Source: an uncultured Paracoccaceae bacterium
GTDB taxonomy: Bacteria; Pseudomonadota; Alphaproteobacteria; Rhodobacterales; Rhodobacteraceae
Direction: 5' to 3'
Assembly: GCA_913060475.1 (NCBI GenBank)
Contig: CAJXSD010000001.1
Coordinates: forward strand, 1-64,000
DNA: 64,000 nucleotides
Shown here: positions 26,106 to 34,628 of the stretch, one piece after another
Position numbering within the stretch: position 1 is the first letter of the stretch
How the letters are laid out: each line of letters opens with the position of its first letter
The notes under the pieces: generated by a model
Seen by the model: the letters and a program-made list of their open reading frames with translations, nothing else
What the model was told of the DNA's origin: nothing
Database searches by the model: none
Translations under genes and position numbers: made by a program

Positions 26106-27038
26106 TCAGGCCGACTTGGTCAGGGATAGAAACACATCCTCTAGGTCGGCCTGTTCGGTGCGCACATCTGCGATGGTGATGCCCGATGATTTGACGAATT
26201 GTAAAACATCGTCGGCCGTGATGTCCTGTGCGCGATAGCTGAAAACGATGGATCCATCATCGCGCTGCGTTGTGGTGATGTGATCCGATTGCGGTAATTG
26301 GGACACGGGGTGTGCCGGCTGAATGATCAGCGCCTTGGCGTCCAATTTTCCCAACAGGTTTTTGGTTGTGTCCTGCGTAACGATCTGGCCTTGTGACAAA
26401 ATTGCGATTTCGTCACACATTTCCTCGGCCTCTTCCAGATAATGGGTGGTCAGGATGATCGTCATACCCCGTTCGCGGTTTAATCGGCGTACGTTTTGCC
26501 ACAACATTTGGCGTAATTCGATGTCAACGCCCGCGGTCGGTTCATCTAAAACTAAAATCTGTGGATGATGTACCAATGCCTTGGCCAACAACAACCGCCG
26601 ACGCATGCCCCCTGACAGGGTGCGGGCATAGGCATGCGCTTTGTCGGTCAGGCCAACCATTTCTAAAATGGCGTCGCTTTGGCGGTCTTTGGCGGGAATG
26701 CCGTATAGGCCGGCCTGCACCTCTAACGCGCCGCGTGGCGTGAAAAACGGGTCAAGGTTCAGTTCCTGCGGCATCACGCCGATGGCCGCGCGCGATTGGC
26801 GCGGTGATTGATCCTGATCAAAGCCCCAAATGCGAATCGATCCGCTGGTTTTGTTCACCAAGCCGGCCAAAATATTTATCATTGTGGATTTTCCTGCACC
26901 GTTTGGCCCCAACAGGCCAAAGATGGATCCACGTGGTATTGTCAGATCAACGCCTTTTAGGGCATATTTTTCCGGCTGATTGTGCTGCGGGGCATAGGTT
27001 TTAACCAAATTTGAAATTTCAATGGCTGCTTGGGTCAT
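26106..27038 (-). CDS. ABC transporter ATP-binding protein (multidrug/ABC-2 type)
   Basis: A 310-residue ATPase: Walker A GPNGAGKS at 44-51, Q-loop in MPQELNLDPF, signature LSGGMRRRLLLAKAL, Walker B ILVLDEPTAGVD and switch His in TTHYLEEAEE. The last 90 residues form the extra C-terminal domain of CcmA/NodI-like ATPases. The start at MTQAAIEISN is preferred, with AAGGGGG upstream. No permease gene is adjacent on either side, so the partner must be encoded elsewhere. Confidence 0.9.
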   Translation of the reverse strand: MTQAAIEISNLVKTYAPQHNQPEKYALKGVDLTIPRGSIFGLLGPNGAGKSTMINILAGLVNKTSGSIRIWGFDQDQSPRQSRAAIGVMPQELNLDPFFTPRGALEVQAGLYGIPAKDRQSDAILEMVGLTDKAHAYARTLSGGMRRRLLLAKALVHHPQILVLDEPTAGVDIELRQMLWQNVRRLNRERGMTIILTTHYLEEAEEMCDEIAILSQGQIVTQDTTKNLLGKLDAKALIIQPAHPVSQLPQSDHITTTQRDDGSIVFSYRAQDITADDVLQFVKSSGITIADVRTEQADLEDVFLSLTKSA

Positions 27039-27107
27039 TGCGGTACTTGCCCCCTTGGATGTAATCGCGCATAACATGTTGGAACCAAAATGCAAAAGGA
27101 AATGCCA

Positions 27108-27284
27108 ATGTCAATGCAAGCTCCTGAAACCCGTGTCGTGGAAACCTATCGCGTTGCCTGTGACGGCGGCGAAGGTGCCTTGGGACATCCCCGCGTTTGG
27201 TTGCAGATCCCCACGGATAAGGGCTGGGTCGAATGCCCCTATTGCGATGCGAAATTGGTGCATCGTGATCATCATCAAGAGTGA
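27108..27284 (+). CDS. CHCC-type zinc-finger domain protein (NDUFS6-like)
   Basis: A 58-residue protein with the zinc pattern Cys (VACDGG), His ([10 protein letters not shown]), and CPYC near the end. It matches the bacterial zinc-finger proteins related to the NDUFS6 accessory subunit of respiratory complex I, found across alphaproteobacteria. The ATG at 27108 is preferred because AAAAGGA lies 7 bases before it; two earlier in-frame ATGs are too close to that site or lack one. It is divergent from the ABC ATPase. Confidence 0.85.
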   Translation: MSMQAPETRVVETYRVACDGGEGALGHPRVWLQIPTDKGWVECPYCDAKLVHRDHHQE

Positions 27285-27320
27285 TCAAAAAAATCTTCAC
27301 ATCCTTTTACCATGGACACG

Positions 27321-27342
27321 TCACATTTTAGCCCAAATGTGA
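27321..27342. promoter_or_regulatory. Perfect inverted repeat upstream of the pilin-like array
   Basis: TCACATTT (27321-27328), spacer TAGCCC, AAATGTGA (27335-27342). No T tract follows, so a plain terminator for the zinc-finger gene is unlikely, though a hairpin could form. The half-sites are those of a CRP/FNR site but in inside-out order. The 209-base gap 27285-27492 otherwise holds a 12-bp palindrome CAGCCATGGCTG at 27461-27472 and no gene. Confidence 0.4.
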
Positions 27343-27492
27343 ATCAATAGTCATTCGCGTAATTAGGGGCGGTGGCGCGATGTTATGGCTTGCGTTTTCC
27401 ACCTTGTCTGTGGCGCAGGGCCGTTTGGTTCCGTGGCACACTTTGTGTAGGGGACATAAACAGCCATGGCTGTCGGTGTTGAAAGAGGAATG

Positions 27493-27771
27493 ATGTTTAA
27501 ACGCTTTATCGCCGATGAAATCGGCGCAGTAACGATTGATTGGGTCATTCTGACCGCCGGCATCGTCGTAATGGCCATTGCGGCAATATCAGTATTTAAG
27601 GTTGACGAGCAATCTGTTGCAACCTTGGTGGTGTGTAACAGTACAGGCGAGACAAAAACCGTGATGCCGTTGACGGGCAACCCAATATCAAAGTTAATTG
27701 TCGGCACGCGTACCCGAATATCATCGTTCGGCAGCTATATTGCCACTGGGAATGGATGTGCTGAGCCATAG
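27493..27771 (+). CDS. Class IVb-pilin-like small protein, array member 1
   Basis: A 92-residue protein: short basic N-terminus, then G11 followed by AVTIDWVILTAGIVVMAIAAI, a hydrophobic helix, and a 60-residue polar tail with two Cys. The layout G-x4-(D/E)-W before a hydrophobic helix matches Flp/TadE-type prepilins, where the peptidase cuts after the Gly and an acidic residue sits at +5; here it is D16. AAAGAGGA precedes two adjacent ATGs; 27493 has better spacing. Paralogue of the next two genes over residues 1-32 only. No pilus assembly gene is nearby. Confidence 0.75.
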   Translation: MFKRFIADEIGAVTIDWVILTAGIVVMAIAAISVFKVDEQSVATLVVCNSTGETKTVMPLTGNPISKLIVGTRTRISSFGSYIATGNGCAEP

Positions 27772-27783
27772 TATTGGTGCTGT

Positions 27784-27819
27784 GATAGCGCAGTCAAATT
27801 TGTGAAATGTGTCTAAGAG
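27784..27819 (+). repeat. Leader repeat copy 1 (between array members 1 and 2)
   Basis: Similar in sequence to 28213-28247: both read GATAG, then CAGTC, TTTGTG(A/C)AAT, TGT and AAGAG in the same order with 1-2 base gaps. It lies 63 bases before the start of array member 2. The shared leader supports origin by tandem duplication of a leader-plus-gene unit. Confidence 0.6.
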
Positions 27820-27881
27820 TAGTTTGGGTAATTAAAAGGATTTGAATATCGACCAGTCGATTTGGCTTAACGAGGAATAAC

Positions 27882-28187
27882 ATGACAAAAACCAACCTGT
27901 TTCCAGAAACGGACGCGAAACACCATCTGAACCAAGCATGCGGTGTGTTCAAACGGTTCGTTCGCAATGAACGCGGTGCGGTCACGATTGATTGGGTCAT
28001 CCTGACTGCAGGTATCGTGGTTATGACGGTCGGGGCTATGGCGGTATTTCGCATTGATACAGATGGGATTACTTTGGTCGGCCGTCCCGACGCAGACGGA
28101 AACATGAATTTCGAGGTGACGGGCGGCAACTGGTACGGCCGGTTGGTCAAGGCAATTGAATTTAAGGTTGCGTTTTGGCAGCCATAA
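27882..28187 (+). CDS. Class IVb-pilin-like small protein, array member 2
   Basis: A 101-residue protein with a 32-residue leader containing FKRFVRNERG, a putative cleavage site after G32, D37 at +5, and the helix AVTIDWVILTAGIVVMTVGA. The helix start is identical to member 1 at AVTIDWVILTAGIVVM. The tail (about 55-101) has no resemblance to the other members: a TDGITLVGRPDADG turn, then NWYGRLVKAIEFKV. Ribosome site GAGGAATAAC before the ATG. Probably membrane-anchored or a pilus/pseudopilus subunit if processed; no function is known. Confidence 0.8.
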   Translation: MTKTNLFPETDAKHHLNQACGVFKRFVRNERGAVTIDWVILTAGIVVMTVGAMAVFRIDTDGITLVGRPDADGNMNFEVTGGNWYGRLVKAIEFKVAFWQP

Positions 28188-28212
28188 ATTCGCACAGGGT
28201 GCCATTGGGGAT

Positions 28213-28247
28213 GATAGTGTCAGTCGTTTGTGCAATTTGTAGAAGAG
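28213..28247 (+). repeat. Leader repeat copy 2 (between array members 2 and 3)
   Basis: Second copy of the 36-base leader described at 27784-27819, ending 10 bases before the start of array member 3; its AGAAGAGAGA end may supply the ribosome site. Confidence 0.6.
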
Positions 28248-28257
28248 AGACAAGTAA

Positions 28258-28530
28258 ATGAAAGTTTTGAGTGAAAAGTTCGGGGCCGCAGCCCGCCAGT
28301 TTATCTGCGATGAAGATGGAGCAATCACGCTGGATTGGGTGATACTAACCGCGGGTATCGTTGTAATGGTGATCGTTGTGATAATATTGTTCGATGTAAA
28401 AACGCCAGAGGAACTGCATGCGAGTACGCCCAACGGTGTAGACCCTAGGGACGGTGCCAGTTTCTTGTCCGTACTCATGTTGGATACACACGACGCGGTT
28501 TATAAATTCAGAAATACAATAATGCCCTAA
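28258..28530 (+). CDS. Class IVb-pilin-like small protein, array member 3
   Basis: A 90-residue protein. Leader of 21 residues ending FICDEDG, putative cut after G21, D26 at +5, then AITLDWVILTAGIVVMVIVVIILF. The 45-residue polar tail is unrelated to those of members 1, 2 and 4. Codon choices in the conserved segment differ from members 1 and 2 at synonymous sites, so the protein sequence, not recent DNA conversion, has been kept. Member 4 starts 41 bases downstream. Confidence 0.78.
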   Translation: MKVLSEKFGAAARQFICDEDGAITLDWVILTAGIVVMVIVVIILFDVKTPEELHASTPNGVDPRDGASFLSVLMLDTHDAVYKFRNTIMP

Positions 28531-28571
28531 TTTTATAATACGCCGTATATAGCTATTGTGCTGATCTAGGG

Positions 28572-28868
28572 ATGAGGATCACGTGGTTGACTAGTATTCG
28601 AAGACTGATGTGCAGTTTTCTAGTGGATTGCAGGGGATCAATTAGTATCGAATGGGTGTTGCTGATTGCGACCCTGGTCGGCTTGGCTATGTTCGTGTTT
28701 CCAGTGTTCCAGGCCGATTTGGACAAGGTCGATATCGCCACCAGCGGTGATACCTTGGCCGAAACGCTGCAAAGTAGCCAGTTCGCAGGGCGCGGCGAAA
28801 TTTCAAATATACTGGAAAGTGTGCAGGAAACGGTCAATGGGTTGGCCAAAAAACTGCTGGGCCGCTAG
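28572..28868 (+). CDS. Class IVb-pilin-like small protein, array member 4 (divergent)
   Basis: A 98-residue protein: basic leader with VDCRG, putative cut after G22, E27 at the +5 position (the canonical residue), helix SISIEWVLLIATLVGLAMFVFPVF, then an amphipathic tail ending in a basic KKLLGR. It is closer to a classical Flp/TadE prepilin start than members 1-3 and lacks the TAGIVVM signature. Weak ribosome site. Last gene of the array; polA follows after 90 bases. Confidence 0.72.
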   Translation: MRITWLTSIRRLMCSFLVDCRGSISIEWVLLIATLVGLAMFVFPVFQADLDKVDIATSGDTLAETLQSSQFAGRGEISNILESVQETVNGLAKKLLGR

Positions 28869-28958
28869 GCTGATTTATCCTGGTGTATCGCGCAATTGCC
28901 GCTGGTCAAATTTTTCCCGATTGTGTACACCTGATCCCGACGAAAAGCGGGGTATATT

Positions 28959-31757
28959 ATGTCATTTGGTTCAGGACATCATCTGCATTTAATTGATGGA
29001 TCGGCGTTTATTTTTCGCGCCTTTCATGCATTGCCCCCTTTGACGCGGAAATCCGATGGGTTGCCCGTGGGCGCGGTCAGCGGGTTTTGTAACATGCTGC
29101 TGCGGTACATTGAGGGCAACACAGGCCCCGATGCGGCCACCCATTTGGCTGTCATTTTTGACAAGGGCAGTCACACATTTCGCAATGACATGTATGATCA
29201 GTACAAAGCAAACCGCGATGCCATGCCCGAGGATTTGCGCCCCCAAATCCCCCTGACCCGTGACGCAACCCGCGCCTTTAATATCGCTTGCGAAGAAATC
29301 CAAGGATATGAGGCTGACGATATTATCGCCACCTTGGCCCATCAGGCCCGCGACGCTGGCGGGCGTGTGACAATTGTCAGTTCTGACAAGGATCTGATGC
29401 AGCTGGTCGGCGGCGGTGTCGAAATGTATGATGCCATGAAAAACCGCCGGATTGATCGTGATGGTGTGTTTGAAAAATTCGGCGTCTTTCCCGAACGCGT
29501 GGTTGATGTTCAGGCCTTGGCCGGTGACAGCGTCGATAACGTGCCCGGTGCGCCTGGAATTGGTGTGAAAACCGCGGCATTGTTGATCAACGAATACGGT
29601 GATTTGGAAACGCTGCTGGAACGGGCGGGCGAAATCAAACAGAACAAGCGCCGCGAAACATTGATAAATCATGCGGATCAAATCCGTCTTAGTAAACGTT
29701 TGGTCGAATTGGATGCCAACACACCGCTGGAATTCACGCTGGATGATTTGGTTTTGCGCGACCCGGACCCTGAGGTTTTATTGGATTTTCTGGCGCAAAT
29801 GGAATTTCGCACCATCACGAAAAAGGTCGCTGAAAAATTCAACCGTGCTGCGCCTGAAATCAATGATACCCCGCAGCAAATGGCCGCTGAACCGATTGCG
29901 GCAACGACGGTGGGGTTTGATGCGGATCAATATGTCTGCATCCGCGATGTGGAAACACTGGACGCATGGTGCGCACAGATTTCGGAACTGGGCTATGTTG
30001 CCGTCGATACGGAAACCACATCCTTGGATGAAATGCGGGCTGAATTGGTGGGCATTTCACTGGCCACCGCGCCGGGCGTTGCGGCCTATATCCCTATCGC
30101 GCACAAAGACGGCGCAGCGGATGATTTGTTCGCCACTGAAACCTTGGTGGAACAGCAGCTAAGTCTGGATCAGGTGTTTGATCGTTTGGGCCCGATCCTG
30201 ACCGACCCTGCCATTTTGAAAATCGGTCAAAACATCAAATACGATGCCAAGATTTTTGCGAATCTGGGTCAGGATATTGCGCCGTTTGATGATACGATGT
30301 TGTTGTCTTATGCTTTGCATGGCGGGTTACATGGGCATGGCATGGATACGCTCAGCGATCGGTATCTAAACCACACCCCCATCCCGATCAAGGATCTGTT
30401 GGGCTCGGGGAAATCGGCCATCACCTTTGACCGTGTGCCGATCGATCAGGCCACGCGATACGCCGCCGAAGATGCGGACATCACCCTACGCCTGTGGCAA
30501 TTGTTCAAACCCCAATTGCATCAGGCCCGCGTGACCACCGTGTATGAAACCATGGAGCGCAGTCTGGTACCGGTTTTGGCCAATATGGAACGCGCAGGCG
30601 TTTTGGTTGATCGCGATACACTTAGCCGTATGTCCAACGCATTTGCGCAAAAAATGGCCGCGCTTGAGGCGGAAATTCACGAATTGGCAGGGCAGTCGTT
30701 CAACGTCGGATCCCCCAAACAGCTGGGTGAAATCATGTTCGACAAATTGGGATATGAGGGCGGCAAGAAAGGTAAAACAGGCGCCTATGCCACCGGTGCC
30801 GATATCCTTGAGGATTTGGCGACCCAACATGTTTTGCCCGCGCGCGTGCTGGATTGGCGTCAGCTGTCTAAGCTGAAATCCACCTATACGGACGCGTTGC
30901 AAGATCACATCAATCCGACCACGGGCCGGGTGCACACATCCTATTCCATTGCGGGGGCTAATACGGGCCGATTGGCATCGACCGATCCAAACCTGCAAAA
31001 TATCCCCGTCCGATCAGAGGACGGTCGCCGCATCCGCGAGGCCTTTATCGCGCCCGCGGGCAAAGTTTTGGTCAGTCTGGATTACAGTCAAATCGAACTG
31101 CGCATTTTGGCCCATGTGGCGGGGATCGACAGTTTGAAACAGGCCTTTCGGGATGGGCATGACATCCACGCCATGACCGCATCGGAAATGTTCGATGTGC
31201 CCCTAGATCAGATGACATCCGATATTCGGCGTCAGGCCAAGGCGATTAACTTTGGCGTGATATACGGCATTTCTGGGTTCGGGTTGGCCCGCAACCTGCG
31301 TATTCCACGGGCCGAGGCGCAGGCCTTTATCGATCGATATTTCGAACGTTTCCCGGGGATCAAGGATTATATGGACGCCACCGTCGCCTATGCCAAGGAC
31401 CATCTTTGCGTAAAAACCCTGTTTGGCCGCACCATCCATACCCCCGAAATTAATGCCAAGGGGCCAACCGCAGGTTTTGCCAAACGTGCGGCAATTAACG
31501 CCCCGATACAAGGGACCGCCGCAGACATCATTCGCCGTGCCATGGTGCGCATGCCCGCCGCCATCGCGGATTTACCCGCAACGATGTTGTTGCAGGTCCA
31601 CGATGAATTACTGTTTGAGGTCGATGCAGATGCGGTCGATACGCTGATCACACGGGCCAAAGATGTGATGGAAAACGCGGCCGACCCTGTGGTGCATTTG
31701 GATGTCCCCCTGATCGTTGAGGCGGGGCAGGGCGACAACTGGGCCGTCGCGCATTAG
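28959..31757 (+). CDS. polA: DNA polymerase I
   Basis: A 932-residue polymerase for gap filling and Okazaki-fragment maturation. Residues 5-290 are the 5' nuclease (LIDGSAFIFRAFHAL, YEADDIIATLA, GDSVDNVPGAPGIG). Residues about 330-510 are a 3'-5' exonuclease with intact VAVDTETTSLDEM and YAAEDADITLRL. The polymerase domain has DYSQIELRILAHVAG (motif A), RRQAKAINFGVIYGIS (motif B) and QVHDELLFEV (motif C). All three activities appear intact. Length is normal. Confidence 0.97.
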   Translation: MSFGSGHHLHLIDGSAFIFRAFHALPPLTRKSDGLPVGAVSGFCNMLLRYIEGNTGPDAATHLAVIFDKGSHTFRNDMYDQYKANRDAMPEDLRPQIPLTRDATRAFNIACEEIQGYEADDIIATLAHQARDAGGRVTIVSSDKDLMQLVGGGVEMYDAMKNRRIDRDGVFEKFGVFPERVVDVQALAGDSVDNVPGAPGIGVKTAALLINEYGDLETLLERAGEIKQNKRRETLINHADQIRLSKRLVELDANTPLEFTLDDLVLRDPDPEVLLDFLAQMEFRTITKKVAEKFNRAAPEINDTPQQMAAEPIAATTVGFDADQYVCIRDVETLDAWCAQISELGYVAVDTETTSLDEMRAELVGISLATAPGVAAYIPIAHKDGAADDLFATETLVEQQLSLDQVFDRLGPILTDPAILKIGQNIKYDAKIFANLGQDIAPFDDTMLLSYALHGGLHGHGMDTLSDRYLNHTPIPIKDLLGSGKSAITFDRVPIDQATRYAAEDADITLRLWQLFKPQLHQARVTTVYETMERSLVPVLANMERAGVLVDRDTLSRMSNAFAQKMAALEAEIHELAGQSFNVGSPKQLGEIMFDKLGYEGGKKGKTGAYATGADILEDLATQHVLPARVLDWRQLSKLKSTYTDALQDHINPTTGRVHTSYSIAGANTGRLASTDPNLQNIPVRSEDGRRIREAFIAPAGKVLVSLDYSQIELRILAHVAGIDSLKQAFRDGHDIHAMTASEMFDVPLDQMTSDIRRQAKAINFGVIYGISGFGLARNLRIPRAEAQAFIDRYFERFPGIKDYMDATVAYAKDHLCVKTLFGRTIHTPEINAKGPTAGFAKRAAINAPIQGTAADIIRRAMVRMPAAIADLPATMLLQVHDELLFEVDADAVDTLITRAKDVMENAADPVVHLDVPLIVEAGQGDNWAVAH

Positions 31758-31791
31758 TGCGGCGCGGATTACCGCGGGCCATTTAATCGGG

Positions 31792-32013
31792 TTACTTCGT
31801 GATTGCGGTGACGAACCGGCGCACAATGGGGGATACGGTGATAATCGTTGGAAATGCGATTGCCCAACTGATGACCCAGGCATTCATCCATGACGCGCCA
31901 AATCCCGCATCCCATCCAATGGCGCGCAGCGTTGCGATGCCTGATACAATCAGTGACATCATGCCCGAGACCATAAAACCAAAAACAATCGGGGCAAAGC
32001 GGGCGGGAATCAT
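31792..32013 (-). CDS. Small DUF2798-like membrane protein
   Basis: A 73-residue protein with two predicted membrane helices (about 7-28 and 43-63) and a RRFVTA C-terminus. The pattern IVFGFMVSGMMSLIVSGIATLR is typical of DUF2798 proteins, whose function is unknown. Single gene, convergent with polA. It starts 91 bases from the end of the DUF1285 gene on the same strand. Confidence 0.75.
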   Translation of the reverse strand: MIPARFAPIVFGFMVSGMMSLIVSGIATLRAIGWDAGFGASWMNAWVISWAIAFPTIITVSPIVRRFVTAITK

Positions 32014-32104
32014 GATGGGCTCCTATCTATCTATGGGGATAGATTAATATTCAAATTTCAGAATGTAAATCCCGCCATCTGAGTTTTTTGCAATGTGCGG
32101 TTGC

Positions 32105-32710
32105 CTAAACCTCTAGTTCAGCCGAGGGCAGGATTGGGAAAAACTGGCCGGCTGAACGTAACCCGAACCAAGACACCCCTTGGTGCATGTCATGGGTGCC
32201 AATTTCAATCAGTCGATAAAAACTTTTGCGGTCAATCAGGGCCTCTAGGCCTGCGCGGACATGAACATAGGGGGCCGGTTCATCCGTTTCAGGGTCGCGC
32301 ACGACGCGGATGGGGTTTTCGGAATTGGCGGTTGTTATGTCGCCGACATGGGTTTCAAAACAAATCTCTTGGTCAGGGCCTGCATCCTTGACGGTAAAAT
32401 CAATCGCGACAAAGGGGGCGTCATCGACGGTGATGCCCACCTTTTCGACGGGGGTGACCAGAAAATATTTGTCACCATCTTTGCGCAGAATTGACGAAAA
32501 CAGTTTGACCAATTCAAACCGGCCAATTGGCGTTCCCAGATAAAACCAAGTCCCATCGCGGGCAATACGCATATCCAAATCCCCGCAAAATGGGGGGTTC
32601 CACAGATGTACGGGCGGCAAACCTTTGGTTTTTTGGGCCGCGCGGGCAGCGGTTGCCAGATTTTCTGCGGTTGGTTTCGGTGAAATTTTGCCACACATAG
32701 TTTTTGCCAT
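32105..32710 (-). CDS. DUF1285 domain protein
   Basis: A 201-residue soluble protein with the family pattern LPPVHLWNPPFCGDLDMRIARDGTWFYLGTPIGR and KDGDKYFLVTPVEKVGI. The fold is known from structural genomics; no function is established. The start at MAKTMCGK is preferred; another ATG five codons upstream is possible and both have weak ribosome sites. It is divergent from the MoxR operon with about 53 bases between starts, so the two share a promoter region. Confidence 0.85.
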   Translation of the reverse strand: MAKTMCGKISPKPTAENLATAARAAQKTKGLPPVHLWNPPFCGDLDMRIARDGTWFYLGTPIGRFELVKLFSSILRKDGDKYFLVTPVEKVGITVDDAPFVAIDFTVKDAGPDQEICFETHVGDITTANSENPIRVVRDPETDEPAPYVHVRAGLEALIDRKSFYRLIEIGTHDMHQGVSWFGLRSAGQFFPILPSAELEV

Positions 32711-32763
32711 TTCGCTCAATTGCATTACACCTAATATATAGATCAAACTTATCGGAGTGCAAA

Positions 32764-33768
32764 ATGTCTGATCCTGAAAATCTGATCCAATCCATCGATG
32801 ATTTGTCTGCACGCCTGTCTGCGGCAAAATCGGCGATTAATACCAGATTTATCGGGCAAACCCGCGTTGTTGATCAGGCGTTGACGGCGGTTTTTGCAGG
32901 GGGACACGCGGTTTTGATCGGTGTTCCGGGGTTGGGTAAAACGCGGCTGGTGTCCACCTTGGGGCATGTTTTGGGGTTAAACACGTCGCGCATCCAATTT
33001 ACGCCCGATCTGATGCCCAGCGATATTTTGGGATCCGAAGTGTTAGAGGGCCCAGACACCGCACGATCATTTCGGTTTATTCCGGGGCCAATTTTTTGCG
33101 AATTGCTGATGGCCGATGAAATCAACCGCGCCAGCCCGCGCACCCAATCGGCCCTGTTACAGGCGATGCAGGAAAAACAGGTCACCACAGCCGGACAAAC
33201 CCGTGATCTGGGCGCGCCGTTTTTGGTGCTGGCCACGCAAAACCCCCTGGAACAAGAGGGCACATACCCCCTGCCAGAGGCACAGTTAGACCGGTTTTTG
33301 TTGCGTATCGATGTGGGATATCCTGATTTGGATACCGAACGCGATATTGTTTTGGCGACCACGGGGGTGTCAGATGCGATGCCCGATGCGGTATTTTCTG
33401 CGCAAGATATTGTTGCCGCACAGCGGATACTGGCGCAGGTGCCCGTTGGGCAGGGATTGATGGAATTTGTTTTGCGGTTGGTGCGGGCCTGTCGGCCTGA
33501 TACGCCTGATGCGCATCCCTTGGCCAACCAGTATCTGGCCTGGGGTCCTGGGCCAAGGGCGTCACAGGCCTTTGTTCTGGCGATGCGCGCCCATGCCGTG
33601 ATCCGTGGGGCATCTGCACCCACGATGCGCGATGTGGGTGATCTGGCCCCTGCCGTTTTGTCCCACCGCATGTCATTGAAATTTTCCGCGCAGGCTGCGG
33701 GTGTTAATATGGCCGATGTCATCGCCCAAATCGTGGCCGATTTAGATGCACAGGGCCAAGCCGCATGA
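32764..33768 (+). CDS. MoxR-family AAA+ ATPase
   Basis: A 334-residue chaperone-like ATPase: Walker A GVPGLGKTR, Walker B LLMADEINRASPRTQSALLQAM, sensor 1 ATQNPLEQEGTYPLPEAQ and arginine region DRFLLRI. MoxR proteins act with DUF58 and vWA-type membrane proteins in maturation of envelope or periplasmic complexes. CGGAG precedes the ATG at 32764; 20 residues of upstream frame are ignored. First gene of a four-gene operon with every junction overlapping. Confidence 0.93.
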   Translation: MSDPENLIQSIDDLSARLSAAKSAINTRFIGQTRVVDQALTAVFAGGHAVLIGVPGLGKTRLVSTLGHVLGLNTSRIQFTPDLMPSDILGSEVLEGPDTARSFRFIPGPIFCELLMADEINRASPRTQSALLQAMQEKQVTTAGQTRDLGAPFLVLATQNPLEQEGTYPLPEAQLDRFLLRIDVGYPDLDTERDIVLATTGVSDAMPDAVFSAQDIVAAQRILAQVPVGQGLMEFVLRLVRACRPDTPDAHPLANQYLAWGPGPRASQAFVLAMRAHAVIRGASAPTMRDVGDLAPAVLSHRMSLKFSAQAAGVNMADVIAQIVADLDAQGQAA

Positions 33769-34628
33769 CACATTTGGCCCGCCTTGCAACGGATGCGGCC
33801 CAGCTGGATGCAGGTCTGGCGGCGTTGTTGTTGCAGGCTGAACAATTGTCGCAAACCGTTGCGGCCGGTGAACATGGTCGCCGCCGCCCGGGCGTTGGTG
33901 ATGATTTTTGGCAATTTCGCCCCTTTACCACTGGGGTGGATACACAAAAATCCGTTGACTGGCGGCGGTCGGCGCGGGCAGATCAGCTGTATGTGCGTAC
34001 CTATGAATGGAAAACGGCGCAATCGCTGGCCCTGTCAGTGGATGCCAGTGCAAATATGCACGATCAGGGCAACCCCAGCAAATGGATGGTGTCGGCTGTG
34101 TTGGCGACTGCCTTGGCTGGGGCGGCTGTTCGGGCGGGGGAACGTGTGGGCAGTCTGGATCATCGCGTGCCTGTGGGGCATGGGCACGGCCAAATTGCAC
34201 GCCTGATGACGGCGCTTTCACAACAATCCGACGGGCTGGACCAGGGCCATAGGTTGGTTGCCAAATCCAAGGCCGCCATTTTTTCCGATTTTCTGGGGGA
34301 TCTGGGATCGACCCATAGGGCGCTGGAAACGGCCCACGATCGCCAAGTCCGCGGTATTTTGGTACAGGTGTTGAACCGGGACGAGGTTGGCTTTGCCTTT
34401 CGTGGGCCGGTCGTCTTTGCCGATCCTGGCGGGATGCTGCGCCATGAAACACAAGGGGCGCATGATCTGCGGGACCGGTATTTGCAGCGGCTGGCAGACC
34501 GGTTTGATCAGCTGGATCAGATGGCGGCCGCAGCAGGGTGGCGGGTTGAACGTGTTGTAACGGATCAATCGATGTTAACCGCTGTGACGCGGTTGCATCA
34601 TCTGTTGTCGCAGGGGCAGGGTGTATAA
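33765..34628 (+). CDS. DUF58 domain protein
   Basis: A 287-residue protein with the DUF58 core GVDTQKSVDWRRSARADQLYVRTYEWKTAQSLALSVDASANM. It has a vWA-like fold, but the metal-site DxSxS reads DASAN, so metal binding is doubtful. Soluble, no membrane helix. ATGA overlap with moxR. Such proteins accompany MoxR in Bat-like clusters linked to aerotolerance and envelope functions. Confidence 0.88.
   Translation: MTHLARLATDAAQLDAGLAALLLQAEQLSQTVAAGEHGRRRPGVGDDFWQFRPFTTGVDTQKSVDWRRSARADQLYVRTYEWKTAQSLALSVDASANMHDQGNPSKWMVSAVLATALAGAAVRAGERVGSLDHRVPVGHGHGQIARLMTALSQQSDGLDQGHRLVAKSKAAIFSDFLGDLGSTHRALETAHDRQVRGILVQVLNRDEVGFAFRGPVVFADPGGMLRHETQGAHDLRDRYLQRLADRFDQLDQMAAAAGWRVERVVTDQSMLTAVTRLHHLLSQGQGV

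Noticed and set aside
27321-27342. CRP/FNR binding site
   Set aside because: Half-sites are in the reverse order (TCACA then TGTGA), so the CRP/FNR consensus is not met.
31763-31776. Terminator after polA (CGCGG-ATTA-CCGCG)
   Set aside because: The stem is only 5 bp and no T tract follows.
32874-34022. Long open frame (382 codons) on the minus strand across moxR and the DUF58 gene
   Set aside because: It is antisense to two genes with clear motifs, is rich in Arg, Ser and Pro, and shows no domain character.
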